Positions 1 through 7,363 of a DNA stretch of 10,463 bases are shown piece after piece. The first letter of the stretch is position 1, and each line of letters begins with the position of its first letter. The stretch comes from SIG588 sp045533175 (GTDB lineage: Bacteria; Bacillota; Clostridia; Oscillospirales; Acutalibacteraceae). Made by a program: the position numbers and the translations under genes. Where the stretch lies: NCBI GenBank assembly GCA_045533175.1, contig JAZSHJ010000080.1, positions 1 through 10,463 on the forward strand, written 5' to 3'. The notes beneath the pieces are model-generated. The model saw only the letters and a list, made by a program, of their open reading frames with translations. It was not told the DNA's origin and did not search any database.

Positions 1-141
1 TGTCTGCCACGTAAGCACAAACTCGCACGAAGTTAATGCACAGCGATATTCGCGACGTTTGCGCGGTTTCGCCCAGCGGGCGAAATACGTGGCGCGGTGT
101 CTGCCACGTAAGCACAAACTCGCACGAAGTTAATGCACAGC
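1..141. repeat. Two exact 44-base direct repeats, 97-base period, with internal palindromes
   Basis: Positions 1-44 recur without a mismatch at 98-141; the copies diverge at 45 versus 142. The first copy touches the window edge, so the unit may extend further left. The spacer contains a hairpin at 67-85 (TTTCGCCC, loop AGC, GGGCGAAA). A second possible stem joins TACGTGGC at 86-93 to GCCACGTA at 103-110, so repeat and spacer can pair with each other. The 97-base period is not a multiple of three and the frames hold stops, so this is not protein repeat DNA. It looks like a dispersed palindromic, REP-like intergenic repeat, but the family is not identified. Confidence 0.85.
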
Positions 142-149
142 ATTAACTT
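127..149 (-). other. 10-bp perfect hairpin at the 3' end of pnp
   Basis: AAGTTAATGC (127-136) and GCATTAACTT (140-149) are perfect inverted copies around a 3-base loop. The right arm reaches the last base of the pnp stop codon (149-151). No T-run follows on the minus strand, so it is not a standard intrinsic terminator. It may protect the pnp mRNA 3' end or be part of the neighbouring repeat. Its left arm lies in the direct repeat and its right arm lies outside it, so the first repeat copy cannot form this hairpin. Confidence 0.6.
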
Positions 150-2368
150 CAGTCGTCACGGCGGGAACGGCGGGCGTCACGGCCATCGCGACCGTCGCGG
201 CGGAAACCGCCGTCACGGCGCGGAGGGCGGGAGGAACGCGGCGCTTCGTCCACGGTGTTTTCGGGAGTAAGACCTTCCACCTCGATCAGCGCATCGCGGC
301 GGGAGAGATTCAAACGGCCCTGCTCGTCGATCTCGGTGACTTTCACCATCACTTCATCACCCACGGTGACCACGTCTTCCACCTTTTCCACACGCTTGAC
401 ATCCAACTTGCTGATGTGCACGAGGCCCTCTTTGCCCGGCGCAATTTCCACAAACGCACCGAAGGTCATCAAACGCGTCACGCGGCCCTTGTAGATCGCA
501 CCGATCTCGGGATCTTTCGCGATGGTTTCAACGATGGAGAGCGCACGTTTTGCATCTTCGCCGTTGATGGCGGAGATGAACACGGAGCCGTCCTCTTCGA
601 TATCGATCTTGCAGTTGCAATCCGCCTGGATCTTCTGGATGACCGAACCGCCCTTACCGATGACTTCGCGGATCTTATCCACGTCGATCTTGGTGGAGAG
701 CATCTTGGGCGCCCACTTCGACAGTTCGGGACGCACTTCGGGAATTGCTTTCAGCATAACCTCGTCGAGGATATACATACGCGCATCGTAGGTCTTCTGC
801 AACGCCTCTTTGATGATGGCGCGAGTCAGACCGTGCACCTTCAAGTCCATCTGAATAGCGGTGATACCCTTTTTGGTACCGCCGACCTTAAAGTCCATAT
901 CGCCGAAGAAATCTTCGAGGCCCTGGATATCCACCATGGTCATGAAACGGTCGCCTTCGGTCACAAGGCCGCAGGAAATACCCGCCACAGGCGCTTTGAT
1001 CGGCACGCCCGCGTCCATGAGCGCGAGGGTGGAGCCGCAGATGGACCCCTGCGAAGTGGAACCGTTGGAGGACAGCACTTCGCTGACCAAACGCATGGTG
1101 TAGGGGAACTCTTCGATCGAGGGAAGCACCGGCACGAGCGCACGCTCCGCCAGCGCACCGTGGCCGATCTCACGACGGCCGGGGCCGCGGGACGGCTTGG
1201 TTTCACCCACCGAGTAGGAGGGGAAGTTATAGTGGTGCATATAGCGCTTTTCGGTTTCGTCATCGATACCGTCCAGCAACTGCGCGTCGCCGGTGGAACC
1301 GAGCGTCACGGTGGTGAGCACCTGCGTCTGACCGCGGGTGAACATACCCGAACCGTGGGTGCGGGGCAGAATGCCGACTTCCGCCGCCAAGGGACGGATC
1401 TCGTTAATGCCGCGGCCGTCCACACGCTTGCCGTCATCCAGCAACCAGCGACGCACCACGTATTTCTGCAACTTGTACAGGCACTCTTCGAGTTTCGCCG
1501 CCTGATCGGGATATTGCTCGTCGAATTTCTCGTGCACTTCGTCATAGACGGGGCGCAGGCGCTCGTCGCGGATCAGTTTGTCATCAGTATCCAGCGCATA
1601 ACGCACCTTTTCAATGGCAAATTCCTTCACCGCTTCATACATATCCGGATCGGGATCGTTCGACTCGAAGGAGAACTTCGGGCGGCCGATCTCGGCCTGG
1701 ATACCTTTGATGAATTCCACGATCTGCTGGTTGGCCGCGTGGCCGAACATGATCGCATCAAACATAGTGTCGTTGTCGATTTCGTTCGCGCCGGCTTCGA
1801 TCATCGCCACCAGATCGGCGGTGGATGCCACCGTCACGTGCATTTCGGAACGCGCTTCCTGCTCGGCCGTGGGATTGATGACGAATTCGCCGTCCACCAT
1901 GCCCACAACCACACCCGAGATCGGGCCATCCCACGGAATGTCCGAAATGGAGATGGCGATGGACGCACCGATCATCGCGGTGGTTTCGGGCGGGCAGTCG
2001 GGATCCACCGACATTACGGTACACACGAGGGACACGTCGTTGCGCATATCCTTCGCGAACAAGGGGCGGATCGGACGGTCGATCACACGGGAGGTGAGGA
2101 TCGCCTTTTCGGTCGGGCGGCCTTCACGGCGCATGAACGAGCCGGGAATGCGGCCCACCGCATACAACTTTTCTTCATAGTCCACCGAAAGGGGGAAGAA
2201 ATCCACACCTTCACGGGGTTTGGCGGACGCAGTCACGTTGCACATGACCACCGTTTCGCCGTAACGCACCAAGCACGAGCCGTTGGACAGCTGCGCCATT
2301 TTGCCGGTTTCGACCACCAACGGGCGGCCTGCCAGCGTGGTTTCAAATACGCGTGCATTTTCAAACAT
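149..2368 (-). CDS. pnp: Polyribonucleotide nucleotidyltransferase (PNPase)
   Basis: Phosphorolytic 3'-5' exoribonuclease, cytoplasmic, normally a trimer acting in mRNA turnover. The 739-residue protein shows the full family order. The first RNase PH-like domain is followed by a helical linker. The second RNase PH core carries LPRTHGSGMFTRGQTQ, GSTSQGSICGSTLALMDAG and the FFGDMDFK acidic pair. A KH domain (about 557-622, GKGG at 571-574) and an S1 domain (about 623-692, GAFVEIAPGKEGLVHISKL) follow. The last 32 residues are a low-complexity Arg/Asp/Gly tail, probably disordered. The ATG at 2368 is supported by GGAGG eight bases upstream. It lies downstream of rpsO on the same strand, the usual bacterial arrangement. 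I saw no convincing promoter just upstream, so read-through from rpsO is likely; a long hairpin lies in its leader. Confidence 0.98.
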   Translation of the reverse strand: MFENARVFETTLAGRPLVVETGKMAQLSNGSCLVRYGETVVMCNVTASAKPREGVDFFPLSVDYEEKLYAVGRIPGSFMRREGRPTEKAILTSRVIDRPIRPLFAKDMRNDVSLVCTVMSVDPDCPPETTAMIGASIAISISDIPWDGPISGVVVGMVDGEFVINPTAEQEARSEMHVTVASTADLVAMIEAGANEIDNDTMFDAIMFGHAANQQIVEFIKGIQAEIGRPKFSFESNDPDPDMYEAVKEFAIEKVRYALDTDDKLIRDERLRPVYDEVHEKFDEQYPDQAAKLEECLYKLQKYVVRRWLLDDGKRVDGRGINEIRPLAAEVGILPRTHGSGMFTRGQTQVLTTVTLGSTGDAQLLDGIDDETEKRYMHHYNFPSYSVGETKPSRGPGRREIGHGALAERALVPVLPSIEEFPYTMRLVSEVLSSNGSTSQGSICGSTLALMDAGVPIKAPVAGISCGLVTEGDRFMTMVDIQGLEDFFGDMDFKVGGTKKGITAIQMDLKVHGLTRAIIKEALQKTYDARMYILDEVMLKAIPEVRPELSKWAPKMLSTKIDVDKIREVIGKGGSVIQKIQADCNCKIDIEEDGSVFISAINGEDAKRALSIVETIAKDPEIGAIYKGRVTRLMTFGAFVEIAPGKEGLVHISKLDVKRVEKVEDVVTVGDEVMVKVTEIDEQGRLNLSRRDALIEVEGLTPENTVDEAPRSSRPPRRDGGFRRDGRDGRDARRSRRDD

Positions 2369-2414
2369 TGTCTTTTCCTCCGGTTTTGTTTTATTTCTAT
2401 CGGGGAAGTGGACG

Positions 2415-2472
2415 ATGCTTTAGCAATAAAACCAATCCGCCCGCAGACGGACTCGTTTCACTGCTAAAACAC
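2415..2472 (-). promoter_or_regulatory. Long stem-loop in the pnp 5' leader
   Basis: On the minus strand this segment folds into one 27-position stem closed by a TGCG loop with a C-G closing pair (UNCG type). All positions pair except one G-G mismatch. The pairs include UUUAGCA/UGCUAAA at 2468-2462 and 2425-2419, UGAAAC/GUUUUA, and UCCGUC/GGCGGA. Six pairs are G.U wobbles, which would be A-C mismatches on the plus strand, so the structure favours a transcript in the pnp direction. It ends about 34 bases before the pnp ribosome binding site (GGAGG, 2381-2377). E. coli and Streptomyces carry an RNase III-processed hairpin at this same rpsO-pnp junction, and in E. coli it serves PNPase autoregulation. 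The same role here is inference. Confidence 0.75.
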
Positions 2473-2501
2473 ACCGCACGAGCCCCGAATTTTGACTTTT
2501 G

Positions 2502-2554
2502 AAAAAGCAGGTTGAGGCAGGCGGGAATCACCCGCCTGCCTCAAGCCTGTTTTT
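2502..2554 (-). terminator. Intrinsic terminator after rpsO
   Basis: A 14-bp perfect stem (2512-2525 with 2531-2544, loop of 5) extends by CAGG/CCTG (2508-2511 with 2546-2549) past one bulged base. On the minus strand it is followed by C and then five T (complement of 2502-2506). It begins at the rpsO stop codon. A T-run on the other side makes it formally symmetric, but only the minus strand has a gene to terminate here. Partial read-through would feed pnp. Confidence 0.85.
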
Positions 2555-2819
2555 ACTTACGAATACCGAGCTTCTCAACGATGGCACGATACCGTTCGAT
2601 GTCGGTCTTCTGCAGATAGTTCAGCAGACCGCGACGACGGCCGACCATTTTGAACAGACCGCGACGGGAGTGGTTGTCCTTCTTGTGAGTCTTCAGATGC
2701 TCAGTCAGATCCGCAATACGGCGGGTCAACACAGCGATCTGGACTTCCGGCGAACCGGTATCTCCCTCATGAATCGCGTAGTTCTGCATGATGGCGGTTT
2801 TCTCCTCCGGCAACATCAT
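2553..2819 (-). CDS. rpsO: 30S ribosomal protein S15
   Basis: The 88-residue protein is a primary 16S rRNA-binding protein of the small subunit platform. It matches the family along its full length: HEGDTGSPEVQIAVLT near residue 17, then HLKTHKKDNHSRRGLFKMVG and RRRGLLNYLQKTD, with the usual 88-89 residue length. The start is one of two adjacent ATG codons (2819 or 2816). AGAGGTG at 2833-2827 sits seven bases before the first, so 2819 is chosen. A second GGAGG inside the gene lies too far from Met11 to matter. It has its own promoter at 2937-2965 downstream of polA and a structured leader of about 110 bases, followed by a terminator and then pnp. Autoregulation by S15 is common in bacteria; the leader here is compatible with it. 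Confidence 0.98.
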   Translation of the reverse strand: MMLPEEKTAIMQNYAIHEGDTGSPEVQIAVLTRRIADLTEHLKTHKKDNHSRRGLFKMVGRRRGLLNYLQKTDIERYRAIVEKLGIRK

Positions 2820-2930
2820 AGCACTTCACCTCTTTCTGAAATATTTGCCGCAAAACCCAGTCCGAGGAAATCACAGAGGTGTTTCTCCGTCGTCCGGGTA
2901 ACGGGCATGCTTGGGGTATTCCCCATTAGC
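2820..2930 (-). promoter_or_regulatory. Structured rpsO leader with anti-Shine-Dalgarno segment
   Basis: From the predicted start near 2930, the minus-strand leader can form a first hairpin with core UGGGG-AAUA-CCCCA (2925-2912), extended by bulged pairs to about 2933/2907. A second hairpin at about 2889-2863 has an upper part AAACAC-CUCU-GUG-A-UUU. The segment CACCUCU within it (2881-2875) is exactly complementary to AGAGGUG (2833-2827), which is the rpsO Shine-Dalgarno sequence. Pairing would hide the ribosome site or form a pseudoknot. S15 controls its own translation through different leader folds in several bacterial phyla; that S15 binds this leader is inferred. Confidence 0.6.
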
Positions 2931-2936
2931 CATACG

Positions 2937-2965
2937 AGTATATCACACTTTTTTCGGTTTGTAAA
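2937..2965 (-). promoter_or_regulatory. Sigma-A promoter for rpsO
   Basis: On the minus strand the -35 box is TTTACA (2965-2960), the spacer is 17 bases and the -10 box is TATACT (2942-2937). TGA precedes the -10 box, making an extended -10. It lies in the AT-rich gap between the polA stop and rpsO, so rpsO-pnp can be expressed independently of polA. Confidence 0.85.
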
Positions 2966-2982
2966 GTCTTTTTTTAAAGTTT

Positions 2983-5505
2983 TTATCCTTTGGAATCGTA
3001 CCACGTGTCGCCGCTGTGCACATCCACCGTGAGTTTCACCGACAAATCGGCGGCGTGTTCCATTTCCTCCTGCAACAAAGCGGTAACGGCCGCCACCTCT
3101 TCGCGGGGAGCTTCCACGATCAGTTCATCGTGTACCTGCAGAATGAGGCGGGCTTGCAACCCGTCGCGTTGCAGGCGGTCGCGCACACGGATCATCGCGT
3201 TTTTAATGATATCCGCCGCTGTGCCTTGAATGGGCGCGTTACGTGCCACCCGTTCACCGAAGGCGCGGATCATCGCTTGGCTTGCTTTCAGTTCGGGCAG
3301 CGGGCGGCGACGGCCGAACACCGTTTCGGCGTACCCCTTCTCCTTCGCATCCGCCACCATCTTGTCCATGAAGCCCGCCACCGCGCTGTAATGCGCCAGA
3401 TATCCTTCGATATACGCCTTGGCTTCGCTGTAGGACACTTCAATATCCTCCGACAGCGAGTGTGCACCGATGCCGTAGATAATGCCGAAATTCACCGCCT
3501 TCGCGCGGGAACGCATCAACGGGGTGACCATCTCTTCGGGCACACCGAACACCTGCGCCGCGGTAATGCGGTGCACGTCCTCGCCGCTGTTGAAGGCAGC
3601 TTTCATGGTAGGCTCATCCGCCATGTGTGCGAGTACCCGCAATTCGATCTGCGAATAGTCCGCGTCCACCAGTTGCCATCCGTCACGCGCGCGGAAAAAG
3701 CGGCGCAACTCCCGCCCGAGTTCCTGTCGCACAGGGATGTTTTGCAAATTCGGCTCGGCTGAAGAAATGCGTCCCGTGCGGGTTTCGGTCTGGTTAAAGC
3801 AGGAGTGAATGCGGCCGTCCTCCCCCACCACCTTGAGCAACCCTTCACAATAGGTGGATGAAAGTTTCGTCAAGGTGCGATAATGGAGCAACGCATCCAC
3901 CACAGGGTAATCGGCGCGCAGTTTTTCCAGCACGTCCGCATTGGTGGAATACCCCGACTTAGTCTTTTTGCCCGCCGGCAACCCCAGATCCTCAAACAGC
4001 GCTTTGGCCAGTTGTTTCGGAGAGTTCAAATTGAACTCATACCCCACCATATCCCATACCAACTGCTGCAACGAAACGATCTCACTTTGCAGGGACTCCC
4101 CAAAAGCGGCGATACCTGCGGCATCCACCGCCACGCCGTCGCGTTCCATTTCGGCCAGCACCTGTGCCAACGGCAATTCCATGTCGCAAAACAATGCGGC
4201 CATCCCTTGCTCATCCAGTAAAGGTGCGAGCGTGTCGGCCAACATCGCCATTTGCTCCACTTCCGTTGCGGCGGGCACAGCGTGTTCCATGGCCATGCGG
4301 GCGATGGTGTATTCTTTTGCCAACGGATTCAACAGATATTCCGCAAGCATCGTATCCATCACGAACCCGCACAGCGGATGCGGCAACACGGCTGCCGCAA
4401 GCGTTTTGTAATCGTGAGTGCGCTTTTCCACCGCAGGATCACCCAGTACGGCAAGCAGGGCGGGGGTATCTGTCGCCGCCACAGCGCGCCGGCCGTCTGC
4501 CAATATTGCCGCGCCCTCTTCGCAGAGCAGTACATCCAACCGCCCGCACCGCCGCGCGGCTTCCAGTACCGCCTGTACGGTATCTTCTGCGGCCGCAGTC
4601 GTTTCGGCCGCCACGGCGGGGGCCGTCGCCACCGCATCGGTCAATTCCCAGCGTTCAATGAGTTTAAACAATTCCAAACCAGCCAGTTTTTGTGCAAGTG
4701 CCTCCCGCTGTACGGGACGGTCACAATACTCCGACAAAACGGTGGGCACAGGCGCTTCGGTGCAGATCGTACCAAGGGTGCGACTCAAAAAAGCGCTGTC
4801 GCGGCCGTCAATGAGTTTTTGACGCAAAGCGGGGCGCAGGGGTGCCGTGTCGATCACGTCGTACAAAGCATCCAGCGAACCGTATTCCTGCATCAGCGAA
4901 AGGGCGGTCTTTTCCCCCACGCCCGGCACACCGGGGATGTGATCGCTCGTGTCCCCCATCAGCGCTTTCAAATCGATCATCTGCGACGGAGTAAGTCCGT
5001 ATTTCTCCTGCAAGGCGGCTTTGTCCATCACCCCCGTTTCGGGTTGCCCCATGCGGGTAGCCGCCAGCAACACCGTCACGCGGTCGCCGATCAGTTGAAA
5101 TGCGTCACGGTCCCCCGTGGCCAACACACACTCGCCGCCCGCTTCGACGGCAGCGCGGGCAAGCGTACCCAGAATGTCGTCCGCCTCATAGCCTTCCGCT
5201 TCCAACACGGAGCAACCCATCAAAGGCAAAAGTTCCTTAATGATCGGCATTTGTTGACGCAGTTCGTCCGGCATGGCGTGTCGTCCCGCTTTGTATTCAT
5301 CATACATTTTGTGGCGAAACGTAGGCGCGTGCACGTCACACGCCACCGCAATGCCGTCGGGCTGTGCTTCGCGGCGCAACTTATCCATCATATTCAAAAA
5401 CCCAACCACGGCGTTGGTAAAGCGCCCGTCTGCCGTGGAGAGCAAACGGATGCCGTAAAACGCCCGATTCATCAAACTGTTTCCGTCAATCACCATCAAT
5501 CGCAC
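2983..5505 (-). CDS. polA: DNA polymerase I
   Basis: Repair and Okazaki-fragment polymerase. The N-terminal 5'-nuclease domain (about 1-290) has VIDGNS, EGYEADD near 104-110, TGDRD near 130-134 and GDTSDHIPGVPGVGEKTA from 184. The middle region, about 305-460, has the position of a 3'-5' exonuclease domain but no DxE motif, so proofreading is probably absent, as in many Bacillota. The polymerase domain has motif A DADYSQIEL (from 614), motif B RSRAKAVNFGIIYG (665-678) and motif C QVHDE (790-794). The start is set at GTG 5505: GGAGGG at 5517-5512 lies six bases before it but directly abuts the upstream ATG at 5511, leaving no spacing. The resulting protein is 840 residues. It is divergent from murI, and I saw no terminator between polA and rpsO. 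Confidence 0.97.
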   Translation of the reverse strand: MRLMVIDGNSLMNRAFYGIRLLSTADGRFTNAVVGFLNMMDKLRREAQPDGIAVACDVHAPTFRHKMYDEYKAGRHAMPDELRQQMPIIKELLPLMGCSVLEAEGYEADDILGTLARAAVEAGGECVLATGDRDAFQLIGDRVTVLLAATRMGQPETGVMDKAALQEKYGLTPSQMIDLKALMGDTSDHIPGVPGVGEKTALSLMQEYGSLDALYDVIDTAPLRPALRQKLIDGRDSAFLSRTLGTICTEAPVPTVLSEYCDRPVQREALAQKLAGLELFKLIERWELTDAVATAPAVAAETTAAAEDTVQAVLEAARRCGRLDVLLCEEGAAILADGRRAVAATDTPALLAVLGDPAVEKRTHDYKTLAAAVLPHPLCGFVMDTMLAEYLLNPLAKEYTIARMAMEHAVPAATEVEQMAMLADTLAPLLDEQGMAALFCDMELPLAQVLAEMERDGVAVDAAGIAAFGESLQSEIVSLQQLVWDMVGYEFNLNSPKQLAKALFEDLGLPAGKKTKSGYSTNADVLEKLRADYPVVDALLHYRTLTKLSSTYCEGLLKVVGEDGRIHSCFNQTETRTGRISSAEPNLQNIPVRQELGRELRRFFRARDGWQLVDADYSQIELRVLAHMADEPTMKAAFNSGEDVHRITAAQVFGVPEEMVTPLMRSRAKAVNFGIIYGIGAHSLSEDIEVSYSEAKAYIEGYLAHYSAVAGFMDKMVADAKEKGYAETVFGRRRPLPELKASQAMIRAFGERVARNAPIQGTAADIIKNAMIRVRDRLQRDGLQARLILQVHDELIVEAPREEVAAVTALLQEEMEHAADLSVKLTVDVHSGDTWYDSKG

Positions 5506-5526
5506 AGTCATCCCTCCAATACGTAT

Positions 5527-5555
5527 ATGATACTCAAAAATCGCCGTAAAGTCCA
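5527..5555 (-). promoter_or_regulatory. Candidate polA promoter
   Basis: On the minus strand, TGGACT (5555-5550) and TATCAT (5532-5527) are 17 bases apart, four and five matches of six to consensus. The start would fall near 5520, leaving a very short leader before GGAGG. An overlapping alternative (TTTACG, 17 bases, TATACG) would leave no room for the ribosome site. The call is tentative. Confidence 0.35.
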
Positions 5556-5581
5556 GTAGTTACAGAAATTTTTTCACACAG

Positions 5582-5610
5582 TTGCATTTTCATGCGGCTT
5601 TTGATATACT
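5582..5610 (+). promoter_or_regulatory. Sigma-A promoter for murI and the EamA gene
   Basis: TTGCAT (5582-5587), a 17-base spacer and TATACT (5605-5610), with TGA directly before the -10 box. This is the same extended TGATATACT form seen at the rpsO promoter. The leader to the murI ATG would be about 35 bases. Confidence 0.8.
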
Positions 5611-5651
5611 AACCTTATACATTATGACACCATAAAGGAGGTGAGGGCGAC

Positions 5652-6434
5652 ATGAAAAAGGAAGCACCCATTGCCGTGATGGATTCGGGCGTGGGCGGTA
5701 TCAGCGTGTTGCGCGAGTTGGTGCGCCGCATGCCGCGGGAAGATTTTTTGTATTTCGGAGATTCTGCCAATGCGCCGTACGGCGAAAAAACGGCGCAGGA
5801 CGTGCGCGCCCTCACCCTTAAAAACGCCGAAACGCTGTTTTCCGAAGGGGCAATAGCGTTGGTGGTGGCTTGCCACCCCGCCACGGGGGCGGCGATCAAC
5901 GCCTTGCGGGAACGGTTTCCCGATCGCGTAGTCATCGGTATTGAGCCCGCCTTAAAACCTGCCGCACATTCCAAAACCTCCCCCTCTGTTTTGGTGATGG
6001 CCACCCCTTTGACTTTGAAGCAGGAAAAATTTGAACACCTGCTTTCCCAGTACAATCGCGACGCACGTATTCTCACCCTGCCCTGCCACGGTTTGGTGGA
6101 ATTGATCGAACAGGGTGTGACCGACGGCACAACGCTTGACGCGTTGTTGACCGATCTGTTTGCCCCGCTGAAAGGCGAGCACCTCGATGCGGTGGTGCTG
6201 GGATGCACCCATTACCCGTTGGCGCGTGCCGCCATTCAGCGTGCAGTTGGCAAAAACATACCCCTGTTCGACGGCGGAGAAGGTACGGCGCGCGAAACCG
6301 AACGGCGTTTGGCGCAAGCCGGTTTGCTGCGCGAGGATGACCACGCAGGCCTTGTTACATTGCGCAACTCCTTGGAAGATCCCGCGCTGCTGTCTTTGTG
6401 CCGCCGTTTGTTGAACGAGGGGGTGGCACAATGA
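5652..6434 (+). CDS. murI: Glutamate racemase
   Basis: Converts L- to D-glutamate for peptidoglycan by a cofactor-free two-cysteine mechanism in the cytoplasm. Family marks are MDSGVGG with Asp11/Ser12, YFGDSANAPYG at 35-44, IGIEPALKPA at 95-104, and the second catalytic site VVLGCTHYP with Cys185 and His187. The length of 260 residues is normal. The start is fixed by AAGGAGGTGA (5635-5644), seven bases before the ATG. One oddity is the first catalytic motif, which reads VVACHPATGAA (72-82). Cys74 is kept, but the Asn and Thr that normally follow it are His75 and Pro76. Each change equals one A-to-C difference (AAC/CAC, ACC/CCC). The gene overlaps the next by ATGA. An Asp/Glu racemase family member with altered specificity is possible, but the rest fits MurI. 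Confidence 0.93.
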   Translation: MKKEAPIAVMDSGVGGISVLRELVRRMPREDFLYFGDSANAPYGEKTAQDVRALTLKNAETLFSEGAIALVVACHPATGAAINALRERFPDRVVIGIEPALKPAAHSKTSPSVLVMATPLTLKQEKFEHLLSQYNRDARILTLPCHGLVELIEQGVTDGTTLDALLTDLFAPLKGEHLDAVVLGCTHYPLARAAIQRAVGKNIPLFDGGEGTARETERRLAQAGLLREDDHAGLVTLRNSLEDPALLSLCRRLLNEGVAQ

Positions 6435-7357
6435 GCCGCCTTTCCCGTGAACGCTTGTTCAGCACACGTTTGGCGTGGCTGTGGGCGCTCTTTTGCTGTG
6501 CATTGTGGGGTAGTGCCTTCCCCTGCATCAAGATCGGCTATCAACTGTTTTCGGTGGCGGGACAGGACACCGCAGCACAGATCCTTTTTGCAGGATGTCG
6601 CTTTGCTTTGGCCGGTGTGTTGGTGATCGCAACAGGCAGTTTGCTTCAAAAACGAGTGCTGTTACCTCGGCGGACGGCATGGTGTCCCATCGCGGTGTTG
6701 GCCGCATTTCAAACGGCATTGCAGTATCTGTTTTTCTACGTCGGGTTGGCGCACGCAAGCGGTGTCAACTCCTCCATCATCAGCGGTGCGAACGCCTGTG
6801 TGACCATTTTGATCGCGTGTTTTCTGTTTCACACCGAACGATTTACCCTTGCAAAAGCATGGGGGTGCCTTTTGGGATTCGGTGGCGTCGTGTTGCTGAA
6901 TCTTTCGGGTGGGCAATGGCACTTTGCCGCAAACGGCGAAGGATTTGTGTTGCTTTCCACCGTGGCATCCGCCATATCTGCCGTATTGATCAAGCGCTTC
7001 TCGGAGAAGGAAGATCCCGTGTTACTCAGCGGATGGCAGTTCTTTTTCGGCGGGTTGGCGCTGGCTGTGTGCGGTGCCTTGCTCGGCGGACAACTCACGG
7101 TGACGGCGGAGGGCATCGGCTTACTCGTTTATCTCGCCTTCCTTTCCGCGGCCGCGTATACCCTGTGGGGATTACTTTTGAAATACAACACCGTATCCTC
7201 GGTTTCGGTATACAAATGCGCCATTCCGCTGTTTGGCACGTTGCTTTCGGCTTGGTGGCTGGGCGAAGCGGAAAAACTTCTTCAATGGCAAACGCCGCTT
7301 GCACTTCTGTTGGTGATCGGCGGTGTGCTGGCTGTACAACAGCGACAAAAGACGTAA
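6431..7357 (+). CDS. EamA/DMT-superfamily membrane transporter
   Basis: A 308-residue, very hydrophobic protein with about ten membrane segments arranged as two EamA halves. The first half opens with LWALFCCALWGSAFPCIKIG (residues 17-36), typical of this family. The second half runs from about residue 170, after GGVVLLNLSGG. The C-terminus is short and polar (QQRQKT). Members export or import small metabolites, amino acids or nucleotide sugars, and the substrate cannot be read from sequence. The start at 6431 shares ATGA with the murI stop, with GAGGGGG about eight bases upstream, so the two genes are probably translationally coupled. An upstream in-frame ATG at 6398 lies inside murI and is not preferred. 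Pairing with murI may only reflect operon sharing. A terminator follows seven bases after the stop. Confidence 0.9.
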   Translation: MSRLSRERLFSTRLAWLWALFCCALWGSAFPCIKIGYQLFSVAGQDTAAQILFAGCRFALAGVLVIATGSLLQKRVLLPRRTAWCPIAVLAAFQTALQYLFFYVGLAHASGVNSSIISGANACVTILIACFLFHTERFTLAKAWGCLLGFGGVVLLNLSGGQWHFAANGEGFVLLSTVASAISAVLIKRFSEKEDPVLLSGWQFFFGGLALAVCGALLGGQLTVTAEGIGLLVYLAFLSAAAYTLWGLLLKYNTVSSVSVYKCAIPLFGTLLSAWWLGEAEKLLQWQTPLALLLVIGGVLAVQQRQKT

Positions 7358-7363
7358 CCCAAA

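Noticed and set aside
1..141. CRISPR array
   Set aside because: There are only two copies. The 44-base repeat is palindrome-rich and can pair with its spacer, and no cas genes are nearby.
416..2467. 683-residue open frame on the plus strand opposite pnp
   Set aside because: It is antisense to an unmistakable PNPase, has a His/Arg-rich composition of no known fold, no ribosome site, and arises from codon bias in the real gene.
2473..2501. Promoter just upstream of the pnp leader hairpin
   Set aside because: No -10 box with a reasonably spaced -35 is visible on the minus strand between the terminator and the hairpin.
4252..5559. 435-residue open frame on the plus strand opposite polA
   Set aside because: It is a shadow of polA codon bias; the conserved polymerase and nuclease motifs are all on the minus strand.
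6398..6430. Earlier start of the transporter at 6398
   Set aside because: It lies inside murI without a ribosome site, whereas 6431 has one and gives a coupled ATGA overlap.
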